From assembly GCA_965227335.1 (NCBI GenBank), contig CBDDFV010000012.1, forward strand, positions 682,001 through 746,000: a stretch of DNA of 64,000 bases, given 5' to 3'. The notes under the pieces are model-generated. The model ran no database searches, was not told where the DNA came from, and worked only from the letters and a program-made list of their open reading frames with translations. The translations under genes were made by a program, and so were the position numbers. Position 1 is the first letter of the stretch. Each line of letters opens with the position of its first letter. This DNA comes from CBDDFV01 sp965227335. Its GTDB lineage: Bacteria; Planctomycetota; Phycisphaerae; Phycisphaerales; SM1A02. Positions 8,156 to 16,303 of the stretch are shown piece by piece.

Positions 8156-9649
8156 ATGACCGATAAGGAACGACTGCAGCGACTTCTCCGGGCGGCGCAT
8201 CCGTGCGTCTCCATCGTGACGCCCGACGAGGCCCATGCGCGATCGCTCGTGCTCGACGCGGTGCTCGAACTCGACCTGCCCCTCTACGCGTGGTCGGTCA
8301 CCGAGGGATTGCGTCGCGGGCTGTTCTCGAAACGCGAGATCGTGGCGAAGACCGAACACCCCGCCGCCGCGCTGTACCACGTCGCCGCCCAGACGCCGGA
8401 CGAGCGGGCCGTCCACCTGCTCTTCGACCTGGGCCCCCACCTCGAGGATCACCGCACCCGCCGCTGCTTCCGCGAGGCCCTCGCCAGCGTCGCCGAGCAC
8501 CACGGCACGATCATCCTCATCGACGAGACCGACGTGTATCCGCCCGCGGTCCGCGACGTCGCGACGCCCTTCGACATCGCCCTGCCCGACGCGACCGAAC
8601 TGCGGAAGATCACCCGCGATGTCCTCGCCCGCGCCAAACGCCTCTTCAACTTCGAGGTCAACCTCTCGAAGAAGGAGGTCGAGGTCATCATCAGCAATCT
8701 GCGCGGCCTCACCCGGGCCCAGGCCGAGACCGTCGTCATGGACGCCGTCGCGGACGACCTCAAGCTCGACATCTCCGATCTCAACACGATCATCGCCTCG
8801 AAGCGCCGCCATCTGCAGGGATCGGGCGTGCTCGAGTTCATCGAGACGCCGGTGGATCTCTCCGAGATCGGCGGCCTGAAGAAGCTGAAGGGCTGGCTCG
8901 ACGATCGAAAGGACGCGTTGAGCGAAGAGGCGGCGGCGTATGGTCTGACTCCGCCGCGCGGCGTGCTGATGCTCGGCGTGCAGGGCGCCGGCAAGAGTCT
9001 CTGCGCGAAGGCGATCGCCACCGCGTGGAAGCGTCCGCTGCTGCGTCTGGACCCGGGTCGCCTGTATGACCGGTACGTCGGCGAGTCGGAGAAGCGTCTG
9101 CGCGACGTGCTGCACCAGGCGGAGATGATGGCGCCGATTGTGATGTGGATCGACGAGATCGAGAAGGGGTTTGCGTCCGCCGCGAGCACGAGCAACGACG
9201 GCGGGTTATCCCGTCGGATGTTCGGCACGTTGCTGACGTGGATGCAGGATCACACCGCGCCGGTGTTCCTGGTGGCGACGGCGAACGATATCGAGGCGTT
9301 GCCGCCGGAGCTATTGCGCAAGGGTCGTTTCGACGAGATCTTCTTCGTCGATCTCCCGACGCAGACCGTGCGGCGGAAGATCTTCGAGATTCACCTGAAG
9401 AAGCGGGAGCGGGACCCGAAGGAGTTCGATCTCGCCGCGGTCGCGGAGGCGTCGGAGGGATTCAGCGGGGCGGAGATCGAGCAGGCGGTCGTGGCGTCGA
9501 TGCACCGTGCGTTCGGCGAGCAGCGCGAGCCGACGACGGAGGATCTGATCGAGTCGCTCCAGATTTCGCCGCCGTTGAGCGTGACGATGGCGGAGAAGGT
9601 GGCGTATCTGCGGCGGTGGGCGTCGGAGCGGTGTACGCCGGCGGATTGA
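8156..9649 (+). CDS. AAA+ ATPase, Ycf46-like
   Basis: 497 residues. The ATG at 8156 follows GAAGGGGCGG; the frame extends upstream but only as an antisense shadow of the membrane-protein gene. Residues 1-235 form an N-terminal region with a degenerate P-loop-free fold (LIDETD at 121-126) typical of Ycf46 proteins. A complete AAA+ module follows: Walker A GVQGAGKS (274-281), Walker B IVMWIDE (328-334), sensor/arginine-finger segment LLRKGRFDEIFF, and a C-terminal helical lid with SGAEIEQAVV. Ycf46 homologues occur in plastids and cyanobacteria; their role is poorly defined and the substrate here is unknown. A hairpin-pair repeat follows the stop by six bases and could terminate the transcript. 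Confidence 0.85.
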   Translation: MTDKERLQRLLRAAHPCVSIVTPDEAHARSLVLDAVLELDLPLYAWSVTEGLRRGLFSKREIVAKTEHPAAALYHVAAQTPDERAVHLLFDLGPHLEDHRTRRCFREALASVAEHHGTIILIDETDVYPPAVRDVATPFDIALPDATELRKITRDVLARAKRLFNFEVNLSKKEVEVIISNLRGLTRAQAETVVMDAVADDLKLDISDLNTIIASKRRHLQGSGVLEFIETPVDLSEIGGLKKLKGWLDDRKDALSEEAAAYGLTPPRGVLMLGVQGAGKSLCAKAIATAWKRPLLRLDPGRLYDRYVGESEKRLRDVLHQAEMMAPIVMWIDEIEKGFASAASTSNDGGLSRRMFGTLLTWMQDHTAPVFLVATANDIEALPPELLRKGRFDEIFFVDLPTQTVRRKIFEIHLKKRERDPKEFDLAAVAEASEGFSGAEIEQAVVASMHRAFGEQREPTTEDLIESLQISPPLSVTMAEKVAYLRRWASERCTPAD

Positions 9650-9655
9650 GGGGGA

Positions 9656-9732
9656 GCGTAGGTTGGGTCCACGACCCAACATCGAATCACCCGTGTTGTA
9701 CGTTTGTGTTGGGTCGTGGACCCAACCTACGC
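9656..9732. repeat. REP-like inverted pair, GTAG-headed (family A)
   Basis: Two 25-base arms (9656-9680 and 9708-9732) are perfect reverse complements separated by 27 bases. Each arm is itself GTAG followed by a hairpin: GTTGGGTC, loop CAC, GACCCAAC. A GTAG head before a hairpin is the published hallmark of REP sequences mobilised by RAYT transposases; two copies head-to-head resemble a BIME. It lies between converging genes and carries the TAG stop (9727-9729) of the zinc-ribbon gene. It can also act as a bidirectional terminator. Confidence 0.8.
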
Positions 9733-10089
9733 CGATGGCGGAACAGCCTGGCCGCATTGCGGGCACGCCCGCGCCTTGGGCCCGCCGAGCGCGGCGCCGC
9801 ACGATGTGCATTCGTCGACGAACGTCCCGTCCGGCGCCATGATGAAGTCGCTGCTCATCGGAAAGAACGCTCGCCAGCCGCCGTCGTCGATCGCCGCCAT
9901 GACGCGGATGTTCCTGCGGCGGCGATCGTCCGGGAAGGCCTGGATCTCGTCTTGATACGTGACGCCGTCGTGTTTGATTGATCCGGTGATCGGTTCGGCG
10001 CCGCACATGGAGCGGATGTCGGCGTACGGCTTCGCGCGGAAGGGCGCGAGGAGATCGGTGAGCAGGTGCTGGGCGACGGCGCGGTCCAT
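9727..10089 (-). CDS. Small zinc-ribbon protein, unknown function
   Basis: 120 residues. The C-terminal third carries two CxxC knuckles (CTSCG near 94-98 and CPQCG near 109-113) that form a zinc ribbon. The rest (ADIRSMCGAEPITGSIKHDG and a central strand-rich part with GWRAFFPMSSDF) matches no family I know. The coding call rests on the zinc ribbon and the frame. The stop TAG lies inside the family A repeat. A TAACAT -10-like box sits eight bases before the ATG and reaches into the family B repeat, so both ends of this gene abut palindromes. Confidence 0.6.
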   Translation of the reverse strand: MDRAVAQHLLTDLLAPFRAKPYADIRSMCGAEPITGSIKHDGVTYQDEIQAFPDDRRRRNIRVMAAIDDGGWRAFFPMSSDFIMAPDGTFVDECTSCGAALGGPKARACPQCGQAVPPSA

Positions 10090-10099
10090 GAGGATCGAT

Positions 10100-10188
10100 G
10101 TTAGCCCATGGCTTTGCCATGGGGTTGAAAGTCATTTGGCGACGGGTCCCCGACAGCGCGCAACCCCATGGCAAAGCCATGGGCTAAC
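10100..10188. repeat. Inverted hairpin pair (family B)
   Basis: Perfect 28-base inverted arms at 10100-10127 and 10161-10188, separated by 33 bases. Within each arm is a second palindrome: CCCATGG, loop CTTTG, CCATGGG. The design matches family A (two hairpins head-to-head), but the sequence is unrelated and the head is TTAG rather than GTAG. It lies just upstream of the zinc-ribbon gene. Confidence 0.75.
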
Positions 10189-10214
10189 TTGGGACACAAA
10201 GATCGCTTGACGTT

Positions 10215-10236
10215 ACCCCGGGGCGGAGCCCCGGGT
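10215..10236. repeat. GC-rich hairpin (family C), possible terminator of the mutase gene
   Basis: CCCGGGGC, loop GGA, GCCCCGGG gives a perfect 8-base-pair stem (10217-10224 with 10228-10235). It lies 40 bases downstream of the stop of the leftward mutase gene. No T-run follows, so it could be a terminator or another REP-like element. Confidence 0.5.
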
Positions 10237-10274
10237 GGGCGTTGCCGTGCGTGCGCGTCGGCCGCATGCCGGAA

Positions 10275-11969
10275 TCACCACTCCGGACCGCCGGTATACC
10301 GGCCGTACACATCCGCCATCGCCTGCACCATCTCGCCGAGCGTGCAGTTCGCGAGCGAGGCGTCGACCAGGGCCGGCATCACGTTCTCGTCGTTCCGGCA
10401 CGCCAGACGCACCGCGTCCAGCGCGCGGTCCACGCCGTCGGCGTCGCGCTGCTTCTTGAACGTCGAGAGACGATCGCACTGGTCGACCTCGACCTGATGC
10501 GGAATCTGCAGGATCTCGACGGAGTTGTCGTCACCGCCCTCGTGGTAGGCGTTCACCCCCACGATCACGCGGTCGCCCGCCTCCATCTCCTGGCCGAACC
10601 GGTACGACGCTTCCGCGATCGAGCGGCGGAAGTACCCCTTGTGGATGCCCTCCACCACGCCGCCCATGTCGTCGATCTCGCTGATGATCGCGTTGCCGTC
10701 CGATTCCATCTGGTCGGTCAGCGCCTCGACGTACCACGAACCGCCCAGCGGATCGACCGTGCGATGCACGCCCGTCTCGTGGGCGAGAATCTGCTGCGTG
10801 CGCAACGCGACCCGCACCGCGGTCTCCGTCGGCAGACCGAGCGTCTCGTCCATCGAGTCCGTGTGCAGCGACTGACAACCGCCCAGCACGCCCGCCATCG
10901 CCTGGTAGGCGACCCGCACGATGTTGTTCAACGGCTGCTGCTCGGTCAGCGAACAACCCGCCGTCTGCACGTGCGTACGCATCCACCACGAACGCTCGCT
11001 CTTCGCCCCGTAACGCTCCTTCATCACCGTCGCCCAGATGCGACGCGCGGCCCGCAGCTTGCAGATCTCCTCGAAGAACTCGTTGTGGCTGTTGAAGAAG
11101 AACGACAGCCGCGGCGCGAACAGGTCGATGTCCAGCCCCCGCTTCATCGCCCACTCGACGTACTCCATCCCGTCCCGCAGCGTGAAGGCGAGCTCCTGGG
11201 TCGCGGTCGAACCGGCTTCGCGGATGTGATAGCCGCTGATCGACACGCTGTTCCAGCGCGGCAGATGCTGCGTCGCGAACTCGATCGTGTCGACCACCAG
11301 CTTCACCGACGCCTCCGGCGGATAGATGAACTCGTTCTGGGAGTGGAACTCCTTGAGAATGTCGTTCTGCAGCGTGCCGCCGAGGTTCTTCCAGTCCATG
11401 CCGCGCTGCTTCGCCATCGCGAGGTAGAGCGCCCAGATCACCGCGGCGGGACCGTTGATCGTCTGCGACACGGTGACTTCATCCACCGGGATGTCCGCGT
11501 AGAGACGGTGCATATCTTCGATGGTGTCGATCGCCACGCCGCACCGACCGACCTCGCCGGCGGAGAGCGGATCGTCCGAGTCGCGCCCCATCAGCGTCGG
11601 GAGGTCGAACGCGGTGGAGAGGCCGGTGTTCGCCTTCGCGCCCTTGGCGTTCTCCAGCAGGTACTTGAATCGCTTGTTGGTGTCGTCAGCGGAGCCGAAG
11701 CCCGCGAACTGACGCATGGTCCACAGGCGGGTGCGGTACATCGTCTCGTGCACGCCGCGCGTGAAGGGATACTGGCCGGGATCCGCGATCCGCGGATGCG
11801 GTTTCGACGGGTCCGACGGGTCCGTCGTCTGCACGGTCGACGGGTCGTACCGCTCGTCGATGACGTAGCCGGAGAGGCTCACCGTTTCCGGATCGACGTT
11901 GGGCGGAACGGGACGTCCGGTCGCGGCGGGCCCGGCGGCGGAAGACGAGGGCGGATTGACTGTGCTCAT
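10275..11969 (-). CDS. B12-dependent acyl-CoA mutase large subunit (isobutyryl-CoA mutase-like)
   Basis: 564 residues, the length of a stand-alone large subunit (TIM-barrel substrate domain only). The C-terminal B12-binding domain of single-chain methylmalonyl-CoA mutase is absent. Recognisable blocks are YPFTRGVHETMYRTRLW, SVSQT-type TVSQTINGPAA, GTLQNDILKEF and SISGYHIREAG. Two active-site positions point away from methylmalonyl-CoA: MRQFAGFG has Phe88 where that enzyme has Tyr, and SQNEFIYPP has Gln211 where it has Arg. Phe and Gln are the isobutyryl-CoA mutase residues. The enzyme would interconvert isobutyryl- and n-butyryl-CoA with adenosylcobalamin and a separate small subunit, which is not in the window. 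Related mutases act on other branched acyl-CoAs, so the substrate is inferred. Confidence 0.85.
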   Translation of the reverse strand: MSTVNPPSSSAAGPAATGRPVPPNVDPETVSLSGYVIDERYDPSTVQTTDPSDPSKPHPRIADPGQYPFTRGVHETMYRTRLWTMRQFAGFGSADDTNKRFKYLLENAKGAKANTGLSTAFDLPTLMGRDSDDPLSAGEVGRCGVAIDTIEDMHRLYADIPVDEVTVSQTINGPAAVIWALYLAMAKQRGMDWKNLGGTLQNDILKEFHSQNEFIYPPEASVKLVVDTIEFATQHLPRWNSVSISGYHIREAGSTATQELAFTLRDGMEYVEWAMKRGLDIDLFAPRLSFFFNSHNEFFEEICKLRAARRIWATVMKERYGAKSERSWWMRTHVQTAGCSLTEQQPLNNIVRVAYQAMAGVLGGCQSLHTDSMDETLGLPTETAVRVALRTQQILAHETGVHRTVDPLGGSWYVEALTDQMESDGNAIISEIDDMGGVVEGIHKGYFRRSIAEASYRFGQEMEAGDRVIVGVNAYHEGGDDNSVEILQIPHQVEVDQCDRLSTFKKQRDADGVDRALDAVRLACRNDENVMPALVDASLANCTLGEMVQAMADVYGRYTGGPEW

Positions 11970-12271
11970 GACGACACCTGCATCCTTGAGAGGGCCTGGC
12001 GACGCCCGGCGTGACCGACATCGGCCGCGTCAACGCGTCCCACCAGCGAAATCAACACCGAGAGCCCGTCCGGAAGCGCGGCGACCGCCGGCTTCCCCTC
12101 TCGGATCCCTCATTGTAGCCGGTCCGACGCCGCAGCCGAAATCCCGTCTCGACGCCCCTGCCGGTCGCTTTCAACGCACGCAGGCCGGGGGCGACCACCG
12201 GCGGCCGAACGACAACCGCCCCGGCGTGACGGCGCCGGGGCGGCGAGCGATGGGCTGATCGCGGACGCGGT
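11970..12271. other. Intergenic region upstream of the mutase gene
   Basis: About 300 bases between two leftward genes. It holds the terminator hairpin of the upstream gene (12216-12243) and AAGGATG plus AGGTG purine stretches before the mutase ATG. I looked for a cobalamin riboswitch box on the minus strand and did not see one. Confidence 0.45.
12216..12243 (-). terminator. Hairpin terminator of the dockerin-tailed glucose dehydrogenase-like gene
   Basis: CCGCCCCGGC (12216-12225) pairs with GCCGGGGCGG (12234-12243) across an eight-base loop, 29 bases past the stop codon. There is no strong T-run. Confidence 0.55.
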
Positions 12272-14230
12272 TCAGCCCCAGTTGGCGAGCAGAATGGCCA
12301 GGTCCCCCGGCCCGACGACGCCGTCGCCGTCGAGATCGGCGGGACAGGCGGGGACGCAGGGGCCCCACGCGGCGAGCAGGCCCGCGAGATCATCCGCCCC
12401 GACGACGCCGTCGGCGTTCAGGTCGCCGGGGATTGGTCCGATCCGGAGCACCACGCCGGTCTCCCCGAAGGGCGTGCCGGTCGTGTTGGCGAGCACGTAG
12501 ATCTCGCCCGACGCATCCTGCGCGAAACCCTGGAGCGACATGCCGAGATTCGGCGCCCCGTTCGTCAGGACGAACTCGCTGATCTCACCCTCGTCGTCCA
12601 GGTGCAGCAGTCGTCCGTTATTGGCGAGGAAGCCGCTCGACCAGTCGCCGAAGACGTAGCGGCCCTCGAGGCCCGGCAGCGTATCGCCGCGATAGACGAA
12701 GCCGCCGATGATGGCGAGACCCTCGTCGTGGTCGTACTCGGCGATCGGGTCCGTCAGCCCGGTGAGTCCGACGAGGTCGACGTCCAGCACGTACCCCGGC
12801 TGCACGCCATTGGGCAGGAAGAAGAAGGAGCCTTCCTTCTCGCGCCATCCGTAGTTGCCGCCCGCGACCAGCGTGTTGATCTCCTCGATGTCGTTCTGTC
12901 CGACGTCCGCAATCAGGATGTCGCCGGTGACGTCGTCGCGCGACATGCGGAACGGGTTGCGGAAGCCGTACGCGTACGTTTCGTCGATGGCGTCGGCGTC
13001 GCCGACGAAGGGATTGTCGCGCGGGATCCCGTACTCGCCGTTCGCGCTGTTCGAACCCAGCGGATCGATCCGCAGGAGCGATCCGAGCGGATTCAGCGGG
13101 TTCTGCCCGTTGCCGTCGCCGTGTCCGATGATCTCGCCGCCGAGGAACGGCTGGCCGTCGAGATCGTCCGCCCCGCCGCCGTCGCCGAAGGCGATGTACA
13201 GCCGTCCCGCGTCGTCGAAGAGCATCGCGCCGGCGTTGTGGTTGAACTGCGGCTGATCGACCCGCAGCAACGTCCGTTTCGACGCGGGCATGACCGTCCA
13301 GTCCGGATCCGCCGGATCCGTCGCCTGCCATTCCGCAACGACCGACTGATGGTCCGCGACCTCGCCCTCCGGCATCGTGGAGAAGTCGGCGGGACCGTCG
13401 ACGGGTTCGGACTGGTAGGTATAGAGCCGGCCGTTGCTGGCGAAGTCGGGATGGAAGGCGAAGCCGAGCAGGCCGCGCTCGTCGAACGTCTCGGGGCCGA
13501 AGACGCCGAGCGGGACGAGCTGGTCGGCGACGTCGAGCACGATGGTCGTCGCGCCGTCCCCGAGGTTCACTCGCACGAGTTGTCCCGCCTGGTCGATCAC
13601 GTACAGTCGCGCGTCATCGTTCGGCGCGGGGCCGCCCCAGATCGGTGAGGCGAGCCCGCCCGCGACTTCGGTCAGCGCGACGTGGAACGGACTCGTCCCC
13701 AGATCTCCCGGCAGCGGATCCACAATCCCCGGCATGCTGTTCAGCGTGATGCACGCGGTGAGGTCGTCGATCACCGCCCATCCCTCGGCTCCCGCGTTCT
13801 CGAGCCGCACTTTCTGAATGTACGGCCCCTCGGCGGGCATGGCGAGGACGATCTCCTCGTACGTCGTCGTCCCCGCCTGCATGTGCATGATCGCGCCGGT
13901 GGTGTCGGTCACCGTCAGCGTCGCGTCGTTGTCGGGGAACTGCTGACGGAACCAGAGCGTCAGGGACTCCAGCGGCGTCTCGAAGGTGATCTCGCCGGTG
14001 TCGCCGGGGGCGATCATCCAGGCGTTCATCCCGGTGTGGTAGAGCCCCGGCTTGAAGACGGTCTGGGCGAGGCCGTCCTCGAAGACGCCGCGCTCCGGCG
14101 CCGCGCCGAGCGTGAACAGTCCGCTCTGATCCGTGAACTCGAAGCTCGTGATGATCGTATCGGCGTGCGTCGTCGTGCTCAGGCTCAGCGCGAGCGCGCA
14201 GCAACCGCCCGTCATGGTGACTCGTCGCAT
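12272..14230 (-). CDS. Secreted PQQ-type sugar dehydrogenase-like beta-propeller with GC-type dockerin tail
   Basis: 652 residues. The start at 14230 is preceded by GAGGAGG with good spacing. A signal peptide (1-23, ending THA) leads to a beta-sandwich domain (about 25-165). A soluble aldose/glucose dehydrogenase-type propeller (about 180-590) follows, with DERGLLGFAFHPDF, FGDGGGADD, GNGQNPLNPLGSLLRIDP, YAYGFRNPFRMS and DVGQNDIEEIN, the standard GSDH/HHIP landmarks. The last 52 residues are two dockerin-like repeats (GDLNADGVVGADDLAGLLAA, then DLDGDGVVGPGDLAILLANWG) with cysteines between. It probably oxidises a sugar outside the cytoplasm, but PQQ or calcium use is inferred from the family. 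A second dockerin-tailed GSDH-like gene lies at 30945-32375. Confidence 0.85.
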   Translation of the reverse strand: MRRVTMTGGCCALALSLSTTTHADTIITSFEFTDQSGLFTLGAAPERGVFEDGLAQTVFKPGLYHTGMNAWMIAPGDTGEITFETPLESLTLWFRQQFPDNDATLTVTDTTGAIMHMQAGTTTYEEIVLAMPAEGPYIQKVRLENAGAEGWAVIDDLTACITLNSMPGIVDPLPGDLGTSPFHVALTEVAGGLASPIWGGPAPNDDARLYVIDQAGQLVRVNLGDGATTIVLDVADQLVPLGVFGPETFDERGLLGFAFHPDFASNGRLYTYQSEPVDGPADFSTMPEGEVADHQSVVAEWQATDPADPDWTVMPASKRTLLRVDQPQFNHNAGAMLFDDAGRLYIAFGDGGGADDLDGQPFLGGEIIGHGDGNGQNPLNPLGSLLRIDPLGSNSANGEYGIPRDNPFVGDADAIDETYAYGFRNPFRMSRDDVTGDILIADVGQNDIEEINTLVAGGNYGWREKEGSFFFLPNGVQPGYVLDVDLVGLTGLTDPIAEYDHDEGLAIIGGFVYRGDTLPGLEGRYVFGDWSSGFLANNGRLLHLDDEGEISEFVLTNGAPNLGMSLQGFAQDASGEIYVLANTTGTPFGETGVVLRIGPIPGDLNADGVVGADDLAGLLAAWGPCVPACPADLDGDGVVGPGDLAILLANWG

Positions 14231-14419
14231 GACATGTCCTCCTCGATCTGATGAAGGTGTTGAAACCGGGCGGAAGTCCGCCCCGATCCCTGTCCCACTC
14301 TGTCCATGTCGCCGCGCCTGCGGTTTCTTGCGTGTTTCCGACTCGAGCGGCGAGTACGCGCATCGGGTGAACCCGGACGGGCGGCCGGAATCCCCGCATC
14401 CGCCGCCCCGCCCCCGCCG

Positions 14420-14425
14420 TACAAT
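14420..14425 (+). promoter_or_regulatory. -10 box (TACAAT) of the Asp-box protein gene
   Basis: TACAAT lies 38 bases before the ATG at 14464, giving a leader of about 30 bases. The -35 region is GC-rich and not recognisable. Confidence 0.4.
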
Positions 14426-14463
14426 CGATCGTTCCCCCGCCCCCTCGTTTCAGAGAGAGACCC

Positions 14464-16200
14464 ATGTTGAATGCTCGCTTCCCCGTCGCCGCCGGCGTCC
14501 TGCTGCTCGCGTGGCCGATGTCGATGTCCGCCGCGCCGGACGACCCCGGTCCCTGGCGTCCCGGTCACGATGAACGCCAGACCACGCAGACGTATGAGCC
14601 GCATCCGCTCGGCGCGCAGCCGCGCACGTCGGCCCCGGCGTCCGCGGCGCTGCCCGGGTTCTTCGCCACCCAGGTCAACGTCGACGGGGCCGGTCAGAAC
14701 ATGATCTTCGACGCCGCGAACGAGCCGTCGATCGCGGTCGACCCCACGGCCCCCAACCGCATCGTGATCGGCTGGCGGCAGTTCGACACCCAGGCGAACA
14801 ACTTCCGCCAGGCGGGATACGCGTGGTCGAACGACGGCGGACGCACGTGGACGTTCCCCGGCGTCATTCAGCCCGGCCTGTTCCGCTCCGACCCCGTGCT
14901 CGACGCCGATGACACGGGACTGATCTACTACTACAGCCTGCGGGGCAACTTCCTCACCGACTTCTTCCTTTCCGACGACGGCGGCCAGACGTGGATGGGA
15001 CCGTTTCCCGCGTTCGGCGGCGACAAGCAGTGGTTCACCCTCGACCAGACGGGCGGTCCCGGTCACGGCAACATCTACGCGGCGTGGAGTCCCTTCGCCG
15101 GCTGCTGCGGAAACGAGACGTTCATCCGCTCCGTCGACACCGCGATGTCCTTCGCCCCGCCCATCGTCGTTCCCGGCACGCCATTCTTCGGCGTCCCGGA
15201 CGTCGGACCGGACGGCGCGCTCTGGCATTGCGGCGGCAACCCGCAGAACTTCAGCCAGGGCTGGGTCGCCCGGTCGACCAACGCGCAGTTCGCCGGCGAG
15301 TCCGTCCAGTTCGACAACTTTGTCCCGGTCGACCTCGGCGGCGCGATCACGCTCAGTGCGGGGCCGAACCCCGGCGGCCTGCTCGGGCAGATCTGGCTCC
15401 GCACCAACCACGCCCCGGGCGAACTGAACGGTCAGGTCTACCTCTTGTGCACCGTCGATCCGCCCGGTCCCGATCCGCTCGACGTTCACTTCATCCGTTC
15501 GAACGACGGACTGACGTGGTCCTCGCCGATCCGCGTGCATCCCGAGGACGGCGGCGGCGTCGGTCCCCCGCCGTCGTGGCAGTGGTTCGGCACGATGGAC
15601 GTCGCGCCCAACGGACGCATCGACGTCGTCTACAACGACACCGTCGGCAACCCGGAGACGCTCCGGTCCGCCACGTATTACGTCTTCTCGACCGACGGCG
15701 GCGGGACGTGGTCCGATCCGGAGCAACTCACGCCGGAATGGGATCCGTTCGTCGGCTACCCGCAGCAACAGAAGATCGGCGACTACTACGAACTGATCTC
15801 GGACGACGTCGGCGCGCACCTCGCGTACGCGGCGACGTTCAACGGCGAACAGGACGTCTACTACCTGCGGATCGGCGATTACGACTGCAACGGCAACGGC
15901 GTCGGCGACGTGATCGACCTCGCGAACGGCGATGCGCAGGATTGCAACGACAACGATATTCCCGATTCATGCGAGATCGCGGCGGGCGCCGCGGCGGATG
16001 AGAACGGCGACGGCGTGCCCGACGAGTGCGGACCCGCCTGCGTCGCCGACCTCACGAAGGACGGCGTGGTGGGCCCCGACGACCTCGCCGCGCTTCTGGC
16101 CCAGTGGGGATCCGACGGCGACGCCGACCTCGACGAGAGCGGCGTGGTGGATGCGGGCGATCTCGCGATCCTGCTCGCGGCGTGGGGCGACTGCGACTGA
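14464..16200 (+). CDS. Secreted Asp-box (sialidase-type propeller) protein with GC-type dockerin tail
   Basis: 578 residues with a signal peptide (1-23). The body contains at least four Asp boxes: SNDGGRTWTF, SDDGGQTWMG, SNDGLTWSS and STDGGGTWSD. These mark the blade turns of sialidase-like/BNR propellers, although the catalytic Arg triad and Tyr of true sialidases cannot be confirmed. Near the C-terminus (about 474-523) is a calcium-type Cys/Asp repeat of the DCNGNGVGD / DCNDNDIPDSCE kind. The end is two dockerin-like repeats (DLTKDGVVGPDDLAALLAQW, then DLDESGVVDAGDLAILLAAWG). It is divergent from the glucose dehydrogenase-like gene. The leader carries only a weak AGAGAGA ribosome site. Confidence 0.82.
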   Translation: MLNARFPVAAGVLLLAWPMSMSAAPDDPGPWRPGHDERQTTQTYEPHPLGAQPRTSAPASAALPGFFATQVNVDGAGQNMIFDAANEPSIAVDPTAPNRIVIGWRQFDTQANNFRQAGYAWSNDGGRTWTFPGVIQPGLFRSDPVLDADDTGLIYYYSLRGNFLTDFFLSDDGGQTWMGPFPAFGGDKQWFTLDQTGGPGHGNIYAAWSPFAGCCGNETFIRSVDTAMSFAPPIVVPGTPFFGVPDVGPDGALWHCGGNPQNFSQGWVARSTNAQFAGESVQFDNFVPVDLGGAITLSAGPNPGGLLGQIWLRTNHAPGELNGQVYLLCTVDPPGPDPLDVHFIRSNDGLTWSSPIRVHPEDGGGVGPPPSWQWFGTMDVAPNGRIDVVYNDTVGNPETLRSATYYVFSTDGGGTWSDPEQLTPEWDPFVGYPQQQKIGDYYELISDDVGAHLAYAATFNGEQDVYYLRIGDYDCNGNGVGDVIDLANGDAQDCNDNDIPDSCEIAAGAAADENGDGVPDECGPACVADLTKDGVVGPDDLAALLAQWGSDGDADLDESGVVDAGDLAILLAAWGDCD

Positions 16201-16228
16201 GTCTCCCCCGACGGATGATGCAGACGAC

Positions 16229-16262
16229 AGCCCCGCGTCGACGCTTCGTGCGACGCGGGGCT
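16229..16262. terminator. Bidirectional hairpin terminator
   Basis: A 12-base-pair stem (AGCCCCGCGTCG with CGACGCGGGGCT) with a 10-base loop sits between converging genes, 29 bases after one stop and 42 after the other, followed by TCTT. The left 22 bases from 16221 are identical to a second terminator at 17308-17329. Confidence 0.8.
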
Positions 16263-16303
16263 CTTCTGTGCGCGCCCGATCGAGCGCTCGGAGGCGGACG
16301 GAC

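Noticed and set aside
9311..10180. 289-residue minus-strand frame crossing the repeat cluster
   Set aside because: It reads through both hairpin repeats and antisense to the AAA+ gene; the repeats translate to meaningless repeated phrases.
10242..12014. 590-residue open frame on the plus strand
   Set aside because: Antisense to the unmistakable acyl-CoA mutase.
11970..12271. Possible cobalamin riboswitch upstream of the B12-dependent mutase
   Set aside because: No B12-box-like sequence was found on the relevant strand, and part of the gap is the upstream terminator.
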